Below are positions 16,084 to 23,151 of a stretch of DNA of 64,000 nucleotides, in pieces. Made by a program: the position numbers and the translations under genes. This DNA comes from Planotetraspora silvatica (GTDB lineage: Bacteria; Actinomycetota; Actinomycetes; Streptosporangiales; Streptosporangiaceae): the NCBI RefSeq assembly GCF_016863315.1, contig NZ_BOOQ01000027.1:124001-188000 (forward strand), written 5' to 3'. Below the pieces are notes generated by a model, which worked only from the letters and a program-made list of their open reading frames with translations, searched no databases and was not told the origin of the DNA. How positions within the stretch are numbered: the stretch's first letter is position 1; each line of letters opens with the position of its first letter.

Positions 16084-16128
16084 CCTACAAGCGAGGGGTC
16101 ACTGGTTCGAACCCAGTACCGCCCACCA
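16084..16128 (+). other. Attachment site: 3' half of tRNA-Val(TAC), right copy
   Basis: This 45-bp segment is a direct repeat of 6481-6525 with one difference in the anticodon loop (CCTACAA for CTTACAA). It ends in GGTTCGAACCC and ACCGCCCACCA. No 5' tRNA half precedes it. Together the two copies bracket a 9.6-kb unit holding the korSA/rep/int remnants and their cargo, as expected for elements integrated in tandem at one tRNA gene. Confidence 0.8.
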
Positions 16129-16181
16129 GGCAAAACGCACCTCATCTGATCTTGTCTTCCCCGGCTGGACGAACTGAGTGA

Positions 16182-16215
16182 CTATGCCTCTCGAAGAGGC
16201 TGTTCATCTTCTCTA
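16182..16215 (-). pseudogene. Last residues of an integrase gene after the right attachment site
   Basis: The minus strand reads LEKMNSLFE in the frame equivalent to LEKINCLSEA of the remnant ending at 6582, and the flanking 60 bp are also homologous to 6526-6581. The stop has been shifted. Beyond 16215 the similarity ends and the carbonic anhydrase gene begins, so only the tip of the integrase remains. Confidence 0.6.
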
Positions 16216-16755
16216 GTCCCCCGACTGGGGATATCGGGCGTCGAGAATGGTGGTGACGCGTCCGGTGTCGATGTCATACACGTGGCCGGAGACACTCACT
16301 TTGGGCGAGAGCACAGGCGACGCGAGAAGCCGCTCGACGTCGGTCCTCACGGTGGCCTGTGGGTCGGCGACCTCGGTGGCTCCCAGCGCCGCCTCGGATA
16401 TGCCAGTCGCCTGAGCGGCGTCACGCCGAAAGGCAGGGTCGGCCAGAAAGCCCGTTCCGCATTGTGTGTGGTGGACGACAGCCACCTCGAAAAGCCTGTC
16501 AGGCACGCCGAACACCTTCTCGGCCAGGAAGGCGAGGTAGGCGATGTCGTCGATCACGGCCGGGGTGACGCGTCCGCCCGCGTTGCGGATGACGGGAGCG
16601 TCTCCGAGCCGAAGTCCGAGGACGATCGCGGGGTCGACTCGGTGGTCGAGGCAGGTGAGGACGAGCAGCTGGGCGGTCGGCGGGCCGAGCGGCACCGGGG
16701 TGTGGTCGCGGGCGAATTGCTCGTTGCGTTCAAGCAGCAAGGTCATCCTGCTCAT
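16213..16755 (-). CDS. Beta-class carbonic anhydrase
   Basis: A 180-residue cytoplasmic enzyme. Zinc ligands are recognisable: Cys in VLTCLDHRVDP (the CxDxR motif with its Asp-Arg dyad), then His and Cys in VVHHTQCGTG. RNAGGRVTPAVIDD is the conserved glycine-rich loop. It interconverts CO2 and bicarbonate. The N-terminus is short compared with plant-type enzymes and matches small actinomycete homologues. It is divergent from a TetR gene 190 bp away, and two identical-type palindromes in the gap suggest joint control. Its last codons touch the integrase debris at the attachment site. Confidence 0.85.
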   Translation of the reverse strand: MSRMTLLLERNEQFARDHTPVPLGPPTAQLLVLTCLDHRVDPAIVLGLRLGDAPVIRNAGGRVTPAVIDDIAYLAFLAEKVFGVPDRLFEVAVVHHTQCGTGFLADPAFRRDAAQATGISEAALGATEVADPQATVRTDVERLLASPVLSPKVSVSGHVYDIDTGRVTTILDARYPQSGD

Positions 16756-16883
16756 GGTGATGTCCGTTCGGGTTCAGGTGGTGTCTCATCGTCATCGCCC
16801 TGCCGCGACCACGAACTGGAAGACCCGAAGTGCGTCGGGTATCGCGGCGGCGTCCACATCCGTCGGCTCCCTGTCGGCATTTA

Positions 16884-16926
16884 GTGGACGCCGTCCACTT
16901 TAGCTGAGCTGGTGGACGCTGTCCAC
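16884..16926. promoter_or_regulatory. Two TetR-type operators
   Basis: GTGGACGCCGTCCAC (16884-16898) and GTGGACGCTGTCCAC (16912-16926) are palindromes with centres 28 bp apart. The second ends 17 bp before the GTG of the TetR gene at 16944. Their symmetry and position fit autoregulatory operators, probably covering the divergent carbonic anhydrase promoter as well. Confidence 0.8.
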
Positions 16927-16943
16927 ATTGCTATCGTGGCCGA

Positions 16944-17600
16944 GTGAGCACGGGCCGACCAGCAGCGGAAAGACCCCCGGCAGGGCGACGGCGACCCCGG
17001 GGCGCCGTCCGCGACGGCCTGGTCGCCGCAGGGCTCGAACTGGCCCGCACCGGCGGCCCCGACGCCGTGGTGCTTCGCGAAGCGACCCGGATCGTCGGCG
17101 TCGTGCCCAACGCCGCTTACCGCCACTTCGCAGACCGCGACGAACTCCTCGCCGCGGTCTGCGCCGCGGCCATGGGCGAGTTGGGCGACCGCATGGCCGC
17201 CGACGTCGCCCGTGTGCCCGGCGAGCACGGCGACCCCATCGCGGCCCGCCACCGTCTCGGCGCGATCGGAGCGGCCTACCTCCATTTCGCTCAAGATGAA
17301 CCAGGCCTGTTCGCAACCGCGTTCGCCCTGCCGCAGCAACACGCCTACAGCGCCAACGACACCGACACCAGCGAGCCGGGCCGCAGCCCTCTCGGCCAAC
17401 TGCGCACCGCACTGGACGAACTGGTCGACGCCGGCGTACTCGACCCGCGCCGCCGCGACGGCATCGAATACCCCATCTGGTCCGCCGTCCACGGGATGGC
17501 CGTCCTCACCGGAAAGGGCCCACTACGCGACGTCCCCGGCTCCGACCGCCGCAGGTTGGAAGAACTCACCATCGCCTTCATCAGCGACTGCCTCACGTAG
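16944..17600 (+). CDS. TetR/AcrR family transcriptional regulator
   Basis: A 218-residue protein from GTG 16944. Residues 15-65 are the DNA-binding domain: GAVRDGLVAAGLELARTGGP, DAVVLREATRIVGV and NAAYRHFADRDELLAAVCAA. The ligand domain follows, with RLGAIGAAYLHFAQDEPGLF and a C-terminal helix region typical of the TetR_C 13/33 type group. It presumably binds the palindromes at 16884 and 16912, directly upstream. The ligand is unknown. The divergent neighbour is a carbonic anhydrase. Confidence 0.88.
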   Translation: MSTGRPAAERPPAGRRRPRGAVRDGLVAAGLELARTGGPDAVVLREATRIVGVVPNAAYRHFADRDELLAAVCAAAMGELGDRMAADVARVPGEHGDPIAARHRLGAIGAAYLHFAQDEPGLFATAFALPQQHAYSANDTDTSEPGRSPLGQLRTALDELVDAGVLDPRRRDGIEYPIWSAVHGMAVLTGKGPLRDVPGSDRRRLEELTIAFISDCLT

Positions 17601-18179
17601 CGCTTCCTCATCACACAAGAGAGCCCGGACCCCGCGCACACCAACTAAGCGCGTTCATCCGTACTCCAAGTACCCCGACAGCACTCCCCAGCTGCTGAAC
17701 AGGGCCTCGACGATCGCCAGCGAACTCGGGCAAGACTTCGGCCGGAGGTGAAGGTCTTACTGTCGCGGCGCCGGCAACCGATGCCGGCCAGCCGCGAGTA
17801 AGGTGGCGCGTCCCACACGCGCTCCCTCTAAGCAGTGCCACCAGTAAGCGTGGCCGCACGCCCGTATCGGTTGGTTGCGCGCCGCCCACCGGCGGGTTGC
17901 GGCTCTTCGGCCGGTCCCGCCGGCGGCGGCGCGCACCACGCCGACAAGCGGCGTGACCATCGGATCGACGGCATAAGCGGCTTGTGCCGATGAAGGTCTC
18001 TTCCCAATTGGTGAACGGTCATAGGCACGGGCAGCAGTCGAACAAGCCCCGGAAACCAGTAGGCGACGCTACGCGATAGGACGAGCAGGGGAGAGGCGGA
18101 GACGTGCCGGGGAAGACCTCGGGGCACCGCCCCGGACCCCGGGGCGCTCCAGCTTCGAGAGATCAGTCCGCGCATCAGG
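17601..18179. other. Gene-free stretch with decayed coding traces
   Basis: Nearly 580 bp without a supportable gene. A short frame at about 17645-17751 (HPYSKYPDSTPQLLNRASTI, ending at a TGA) looks like the tail of a lost gene but matches nothing I know. The rest is GC-rich with several small inverted repeats and leads into repeat copy C. Confidence 0.4.
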
Positions 18180-18402
18180 GGGCCGTAGCTGGTTGAGGTG
18201 GAAGTCCTGATCGCTCGCCTGTCATCGACCCAGGCAGAGCCCAGTAGTCCGACTCCTCCAGGTCAAGCTCGGCCGTGCAGGCAGGGCGACCAGCGCGCGA
18301 GGAAGGTCACCGGGAACATGGACACGCGAGGCCAAGCTTGACGCTCCGTCACCGGCCCGCTGTCCTTCGGATGGGTCGACAGCAGACGAGAGATCAGAAC
18401 AA
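18180..18402 (+). repeat. Dispersed structured repeat, copy C (complete)
   Basis: The arms at 18207-18231 and 18373-18397 are inverted repeats with 20 of 25 positions matching. The outer stem CTGATC.CTCG and the inner stem TCGACCC/GGGTCGA are as in copy B. The internal hairpin CTGTCC-TTC-GGATGG at 18360-18374 keeps the pairing with altered bases. Upstream box CCGTAGCTGGTTGAGGTGGA. The next gene's promoter begins 12 bp after the repeat. Confidence 0.8.
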
Positions 18403-18413
18403 GGGGCTGTGCG

Positions 18414-18442
18414 CTGACCGCGCCACTCCAGACCACTACGAT
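18414..18442 (+). promoter_or_regulatory. Sigma-70-type promoter for a leaderless gene
   Basis: CTGACC at 18414-18419 and TACGAT at 18437-18442 are separated by 17 bp. The GTG at 18449 lies six bases after the -10 box, so transcription would begin at or next to the start codon. Confidence 0.55.
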
Positions 18443-18448
18443 CAGCGC

Positions 18449-18721
18449 GTGGCCGAAATGAATCCTTTTGCAGCCTTTATCCCCCTAATCTTCGCGTTCG
18501 TCCTCTTCATCTGCGTGCCCGCCTTTGTCATCTACGTTGGCGTAAAGGTTCTTTCAGCGCTGAAACCGTTCAGCAATGCCGGTTCGTTCGGCCCCTTCGA
18601 TCTTGCAACGAAGGTTCGCGGCCTGAAAGCTCAGAGACGGTACGAGCAGGCTGTTTTGCTCGTTCGGGGCGAAACGGGCCTTGTTGAAGAGGAGGCGCGC
18701 TCGTTCGTGGACCGCGCATGA
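18449..18721 (+). CDS. Small membrane protein, unknown function
   Basis: About 90 residues. One strong membrane segment near the N-terminus (FAAFIPLIFAFVLFICVPAF) is followed by VIYVGVKVLSALKPF and a cytoplasmic helical tail (LKAQRRYEQAVLLVRGETGL, then VEEEARSFVDRA). The GTG at 18449 fits the leaderless promoter just upstream; the ATG at 18458 (MNPFAAF) is the alternative. The tail resembles the short helical segments seen in actinomycete proteins that follow ribosomal or toxin-related genes, but I cannot assign a family. It follows repeat copy C. Confidence 0.6.
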   Translation: MAEMNPFAAFIPLIFAFVLFICVPAFVIYVGVKVLSALKPFSNAGSFGPFDLATKVRGLKAQRRYEQAVLLVRGETGLVEEEARSFVDRA

Positions 18722-18848
18722 TTGGACGGTCCCCACTGGCCCTGCGTGTTCAACTGCGTGACAACGCCGAAGGGCAACCTCGGACACTGGCGAACGGTGG
18801 CGGACGATCCCGGCAGACAGATGATCGTAAAGGTGGAAAACTATCCAT

Positions 18849-19097
18849 ATGGGACGTGCTCTTGCATGGGTTGGAACCTGGCTCGGCTTGAGCGCTGGCC
18901 TTAGCCTCATGTACAAGGCGGTCGTCGAGTCGGAGGGCTATCCATTCGCTTGGAGACTGTGCACCTTCTTGCTGGGCGCCTTGCTCTTTCAACACCTGCT
19001 TAGAGGCACCATCAGGGAATGGCGAGCCTGGAGGCGAACACGACCTCGGGAGCCGGCCACCAATCATGCATCCTCAGATGAGTTACCAAGTGCGTGA
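18849..19097 (+). CDS. Small two-helix membrane protein, unknown function
   Basis: An 82-residue protein, MGRALAWVGTWLGLSAGLSL, with a second hydrophobic helix (RLCTFLLGALLFQHLL) and a basic, arginine-rich C-terminal tail (RTIREWRAWRRTRPREP-like). A GGTGGAAA site lies upstream. It is in the same direction as the preceding small membrane gene. No family is recognised and there are no signs of decay. Confidence 0.5.
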   Translation: MGRALAWVGTWLGLSAGLSLMYKAVVESEGYPFAWRLCTFLLGALLFQHLLRGTIREWRAWRRTRPREPATNHASSDELPSA

Positions 19098-19264
19098 GTG
19101 CAAGCGGAGCCCAGGCGTCGGCGTTTTCCCGTGAAGTTGCTCAACACCGTACCGTGTGGTGGGTTCGCGATGATAAGGGCAGTCCGACGCCACCATCGGA
19201 CTTCGGTAGGCCGGCATTTCCATACTGGTCGTCGGAGGCCCGAGCGCAGCGCACGGCCGCACAG

Positions 19265-19897
19265 TCACAGACGGGCGTGCCCCTCCGTCGCAGGCGCCGA
19301 CCATTGCTCACGAAATCGCGGACCTGCAACCCGAAACGTCAGGTGGGTGGCGGTCGGCGACTCGACCACCCTCGTCTGCTCCAGTTCGACACGGCCTCCG
19401 TCGAAGAGTCGGGTGCCCGCGCCGAGAAGCACCGGCACCAGGTGGATGCGCACCTCGTCGACGAGCCCGGCCCTGAGATACTGCCGGGCAACCTCCGCCC
19501 CGCCCATCACGACGACGTCCTTGCTACCCGCGGCCGCCCTGGCCTGCTTCAGGGCGCTTTCGACGCCATCGGTGACGAAGGTGAAGGTTGTAGGGCCCTT
19601 GACCAGCTTCTCCCGGGTCCGGCTGGTGAGAACGAAGCACGGCATGCCGAAGGCGCCGTCGTCTCCCCACGGGCCTTCACCCACGTCGAAGGTCCGTCTG
19701 CCGAGGATGAACGCACCCGTCTCCGCGAACATCTCAGCGGAGATCTCGCGGTCGATCTCGCTTACCGGGCTGCCGTCAATGCCGAGCCAGCCGTGCAGAC
19801 GCTCGCCGTCCTCGCCCAGGGGTTGGTCGACGCCGACATTCGGCGCCGCGGTGAAGCCGTCCAGCGACATGGTCATTTCCAGGAGTACTCTTCCCAT
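19265..19897 (-). CDS. Dihydrofolate reductase family (RibD C-terminal domain) protein
   Basis: A 210-residue protein of the RibD_C/DHFR-like fold: MGRVLLEMTMSLDGFTAAPN at the N-terminus, GAFILGRRTFDVGEGPWGDD, PCFVLTSRTREKLVKG, VVVMGGAEVARQYLRAGLVD and EVRIHLVPVLLGAGTRLFDG. These are the NADPH-site and substrate-site segments of the family. Many actinomycete copies of unknown substrate exist and it is not the housekeeping folate enzyme. It stands alone on the minus strand among cargo genes. Confidence 0.87.
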   Translation of the reverse strand: MGRVLLEMTMSLDGFTAAPNVGVDQPLGEDGERLHGWLGIDGSPVSEIDREISAEMFAETGAFILGRRTFDVGEGPWGDDGAFGMPCFVLTSRTREKLVKGPTTFTFVTDGVESALKQARAAAGSKDVVVMGGAEVARQYLRAGLVDEVRIHLVPVLLGAGTRLFDGGRVELEQTRVVESPTATHLTFRVAGPRFREQWSAPATEGHARL

Positions 19898-20021
19898 GGG
19901 TCCTCCTCGATTGCGTCAGCGGATTCGATGATGTCAATCAGCTACGACAAGTTGAGACTCCACATACAAGGGCCAGTTCAGCTCAGAGAATGGGCCTTCG
20001 TCGGAGATCTAATATGGGTGG

Positions 20022-20387
20022 ATGCACAGCCCGCGGGAGAATGCCGAAGGCAACTGGTCGTTTCTCCGTACGAGCGTGCAGTACCTCGCTCTATCCGCAG
20101 GCGATCAGCTTGAGTGGGTCGGGTCCATGAGCGTCGGCGTTGATGAACTGGCGCTCTACTTCGACGATGCCTATTCCACAGCGTGGCGTTCTCGGGACAC
20201 GGGATGGATCTCCGAGCATCTCGACAGCACCCTCACCGACATCGACCAGATGCTGATCAGCCTCACCGAGGAAGGCCCCTCCGCATGGACGGAGGACGCC
20301 CTGCACTCTCATCTGAAGTGGGAAGAAATCAGGAGACTCGCTCATCACGCTCGTGCCCTCATGCCGGCCCAGCCGTGGGAGGAGTGA
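20022..20387 (+). CDS. Hypothetical acidic cytoplasmic protein
   Basis: A 121-residue protein, MHSPRENAEGNWSFLRTSVQ, then YLALSAGDQLEWVGSMSVGV, then a conserved-looking DELALYFDDAYSTAWRS and DIDQMLISLTEEGP, ending LMPAQPWEE. It is acidic and mostly helical, with no signal or membrane segment. Small proteins of this look occur among immunity-type cargo genes in actinomycetes, but I cannot name the family. An integrase fragment starts 16 bp after it on the other strand. Confidence 0.6.
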   Translation: MHSPRENAEGNWSFLRTSVQYLALSAGDQLEWVGSMSVGVDELALYFDDAYSTAWRSRDTGWISEHLDSTLTDIDQMLISLTEEGPSAWTEDALHSHLKWEEIRRLAHHARALMPAQPWEE

Positions 20388-20402
20388 CATCGATCGTGGA
20401 GT

Positions 20403-20480
20403 CTGGTGGGGGGGACCAGTCTTTGCCGGGCAGGCCGGCGGCGTCGAGGATCTTCCGAAGGCCACGACGTGCGACCAGGT
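20403..20480 (-). pseudogene. Internal fragment of a tyrosine integrase
   Basis: The minus strand encodes HAYLVARRGLRKILDAAGLP followed by GKDWSP. The second part is identical in sense to the start of the remnant at 7203 (AGLPGKDWSP). The piece ends exactly before the catalytic arginine region. Both sides are unrelated sequence, so it is a short orphan fragment. Confidence 0.6.
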
Positions 20481-20552
20481 AAGCGTGCGGTGCTGAGTCG
20501 GACGATGCTGCGAAAGCGGCAGTCGCCCCGCGTTCTGGCATACCGCAGCTGC

Positions 20553-21638
20553 TTAGCGCAGGACGGCCGCCAGCAGGTCTGTGCCCAGCGTCGTCATCTC
20601 GGGCAGGTTGAGGGTGTAGTGGACGTAGCGCCCGCGCCGCCGGGTTGTGAGCAGGCCCGCGCGGCGCAGGACGGCGAGGTGGCGGGAGACCTCCGGGGGA
20701 GAGAGCTCCCAGGCGTGGGCCAGTTCGCCGGTGGTGTGCGGGCCGCGGGCCAGGGTGCGCAGCAGCCGCATGCGTACCGGATGCGCGAGTGCCTCCAGGC
20801 GGAGGGTGACCGTTTCCAGCGATACCGGCTCTGACGGACTCGGCTCGGCCACGGGGTACTGCACCACCGGCTGCCATCCAGGCGCGTGGATCACCACCAG
20901 GTGCGGGCGGCCGAAGTCACTGGGGATGAAGGTGACCCCGGTGCCGTGTGCGGCGGTTGCGTTGTCCTGCAGCTTGTCCACGATGATGCAGTCGCCGTCC
21001 GGTGCCAAGGTGACGGCGCCGGAGACCGAGGAGAGTGCCGCCCCGATGCCCTGGCGCTTCAGCAGGTCGTTCTTGAGACGCAGGTCGGTGGCCAGTTGCA
21101 CGGCGACGCGCGTCCAGGCGGCGTCGAAGAACGCCTCTGCGCATTGTTCGAGGGTGTGGCGCACCCGCGCCCGCACCGCGGCCGGGTCCGCGAGCAGCCG
21201 CTCCGCGAATGCCTCTTGGAGTGCGCCGCGGGCCTGGGCCAGGTCCAGGGCCCGCTCGCGCGCGGTCGCGTCAGAGAGCGGCGACGGCGCGGCGAAGTGG
21301 ACCCGATTGCTGCCGCACGTGGTGGTGAGCGCGGCGGTCACATAGGTCTCGTCGTCGATCCGGTCCACATCGTCCAACTCCTCGGCGAGGGTCTGCCGAG
21401 GTCGGGCAGGGACCAGGAAATCGGCTCGTGAGGAACGCCAGAGGAACTCCGCCTCCCGCAACCGCTCGGCCAGCTCCGGCCGCAGCCCGGACCAGACTTC
21501 CCCGGCCCAGCCGGCCAGCCGCGGGTGATGCCCGGGTTCGGCCAGGACGTGCAACATCGCGGTCAGCTCGGCCAGCGGGGAGGCGGCGAATCGCAGCCGC
21601 TCGGCCGGCAGCCCGGTGATGTCGATGCGCAGCGTCAT
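20553..21638 (-). CDS. DUF5937 / ArsR-family winged-helix regulator
   Basis: A 361-residue protein. Residues 1-250 match the DUF5937 module (MTLRIDITGLPAERLRFAAS, LTAMLHVLAEPGHHPRLAGW, FFDAAWTRVAVQLATDL). Residues 270-350 are an ArsR-type winged helix (RLEALAHPVRMRLLRTLARG, THTTGELAHAWELSPPEVSR-like, then HLAVLRRAGLLTTRRRGRYV). It carries no metal-binding ArsR cysteines. It is divergent from an MFS exporter gene, and a 29-bp perfect inverted repeat lies between them, so it probably represses the exporter and itself in response to an exported small molecule. Confidence 0.87.
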   Translation of the reverse strand: MTLRIDITGLPAERLRFAASPLAELTAMLHVLAEPGHHPRLAGWAGEVWSGLRPELAERLREAEFLWRSSRADFLVPARPRQTLAEELDDVDRIDDETYVTAALTTTCGSNRVHFAAPSPLSDATARERALDLAQARGALQEAFAERLLADPAAVRARVRHTLEQCAEAFFDAAWTRVAVQLATDLRLKNDLLKRQGIGAALSSVSGAVTLAPDGDCIIVDKLQDNATAAHGTGVTFIPSDFGRPHLVVIHAPGWQPVVQYPVAEPSPSEPVSLETVTLRLEALAHPVRMRLLRTLARGPHTTGELAHAWELSPPEVSRHLAVLRRAGLLTTRRRGRYVHYTLNLPEMTTLGTDLLAAVLR

Positions 21639-21673
21639 CCCCCCATCATTGCTGGTCGGACGGCTGGCGGCGG

Positions 21674-21702
21674 CGTCGGTTGACGATGTCCGTCAACCGA
21701 CG
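21674..21702. promoter_or_regulatory. Operator between ArsR-type regulator and MFS gene
   Basis: CGTCGGTTGAC (21674-21684) and GTCAACCGACG (21692-21702) form a perfect 11-bp inverted repeat with a 7-bp spacer. It lies 36 bp from the regulator start and 37 bp from the MFS start, almost exactly central, so one bound dimer could control both directions. Confidence 0.8.
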
Positions 21703-21738
21703 TGCCGCATCCGGCGGCCCGACACAACCGTAGGCGCC

Positions 21739-22923
21739 ATGGCAACCACCACCAGAATCCAGCCCCGCGCCCTCCTCTATGCCTCCGGAGGCCCCCGCTA
21801 CGCCGTTGCCCTGGCCGTGGACGCGCTCGGCACCGGTCTGCTGCGGCCCTTTCTGCTGCTATACGGAGTAACGGTGCTGAGGCTGTCCACGCCGGTCACC
21901 GGCACCGCCATGACGGCCGGCGTCGTCGCGGGCCTGGTGTGCATGCCTGTGGTGGGCCGATGGCTGGACCGGGGCGCGCGCAGCACGGTTGTGGCGGCAT
22001 CGATGCTGGTGCGGGTGCTGGGCGTGGCGCTGCTGCTGGCAACTCCGACGGGGAACGTCTGGCTGTTCGCGACAGCGGCGCTCTTCCTCGGCATCGGCAA
22101 CCAGGCATGGCCGGCCGCCCACGCCGCCCTCGTGGCCACGGTCGCCCACGGCCGGGAACGCGACGCCGCCCTCGCAGGGGGCCGCGCCCTGCGCAACGCC
22201 GGCCTGGGTGCTGGCGCACTCGTCGCCACCGCCTGCCTGGCGGGCGGAACCACCGCATTGAGAGCGTTGGCAGGCGTGACCGGGCTCGCCTACATCGCCG
22301 CGGCGGCCTTGGCGTGGTCGGTCCACGTGCACGCGCATCCGGCCGCTGCCGCGGCCAAGGACAGGGACGACGAGCCGACACCCCGGATGCGCGCGCTGCT
22401 GGCCGCCAACGTGATCTACGTCTTCTGCCTCAACGTCCCCGAAGTCGCCCTCCCTCTGGTCCTGGTGACGCAGATGCACGCCTCCCCGGTGTGGTCGGCG
22501 GCCATCTTTGTGGCCAACACGGTGCTGGTGGTCACCCTGCAGGTTCCGGTCACCGTCCTGACGTCACGCTTCCCCCGCCGGTCCGTGCTGGCATTCGCCG
22601 GTTTGGTGCTCGCCGCGTCCTACCTCGGCTTCCTCGCCGCCACCTCACTGGGACACGGCTGGGGTGTCCCGGCCATCGCCGCGGTGTCCGTGGTCTGCAC
22701 CCTCGGTGAGATCATCTATGCAGGCAGCGCCACCGCGCTCGTCACCGCCCTCGCCCCGGCCCCTGCCCTGGGAAGCGCTCTCGCCCGCTTTCAGCTCTCC
22801 ACGGGTTTCGGCCTCGCCGTCTCCCCAGCGGTCATCACCGCTCTCGCACCACAGGGCCCGGCTGCCCTCTGGGGCAGCCTCGCCGCCGTGACTCTTCTCT
22901 CCGCCTCCGCCGTTGTCCGCTGA
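21739..22923 (+). CDS. MFS transporter
   Basis: A 394-residue membrane protein from ATG 21739 with about twelve hydrophobic helices. The motif after helix 2 (VVGRWLDRGARSTVVAASML) corresponds to the GxxxDRxGRR loop of major facilitator transporters. The central cytoplasmic loop is at about 200-215 (AAAAAKDRDDEPTPRMRALL). It is likely a drug-type exporter: it is divergent from a DUF5937/ArsR regulator with a shared operator. The substrate is not indicated by sequence. Confidence 0.87.
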   Translation: MATTTRIQPRALLYASGGPRYAVALAVDALGTGLLRPFLLLYGVTVLRLSTPVTGTAMTAGVVAGLVCMPVVGRWLDRGARSTVVAASMLVRVLGVALLLATPTGNVWLFATAALFLGIGNQAWPAAHAALVATVAHGRERDAALAGGRALRNAGLGAGALVATACLAGGTTALRALAGVTGLAYIAAAALAWSVHVHAHPAAAAAKDRDDEPTPRMRALLAANVIYVFCLNVPEVALPLVLVTQMHASPVWSAAIFVANTVLVVTLQVPVTVLTSRFPRRSVLAFAGLVLAASYLGFLAATSLGHGWGVPAIAAVSVVCTLGEIIYAGSATALVTALAPAPALGSALARFQLSTGFGLAVSPAVITALAPQGPAALWGSLAAVTLLSASAVVR

Positions 22924-22988
22924 GCAGGGATCGAGCATGATGCGCCACGGAACGGCCGCTACCGCCGAGAAGGAGCAGGGAACGCGCT

Positions 22989-23095
22989 TCAGCGGCTGGT
23001 GTCGCCGGGCGCGAGCAGGCTCGTGAGCTCGGCAATCGCCTCTGGCGCCGGTTTGAAGTAGCGGCGGACGTTCTCCGGCTTCTTGCGCCGGGGCT
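22989..23095 (-). pseudogene. Tyrosine integrase C-terminal tip
   Basis: The minus strand reads [20 protein letters not shown] followed by [11 protein letters not shown] and a stop at 22989. It is closely related to the tail of the remnant at 9010-9322 ([25 protein letters not shown]). The tyrosine of RRYFK is the nucleophile. Nothing upstream belongs to the gene. Confidence 0.7.
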
Positions 23096-23151
23096 CTATA
23101 TGCGATTCCTGGACCTTGACGCCATATCCGGCGCCACAAGATGATCAACAC

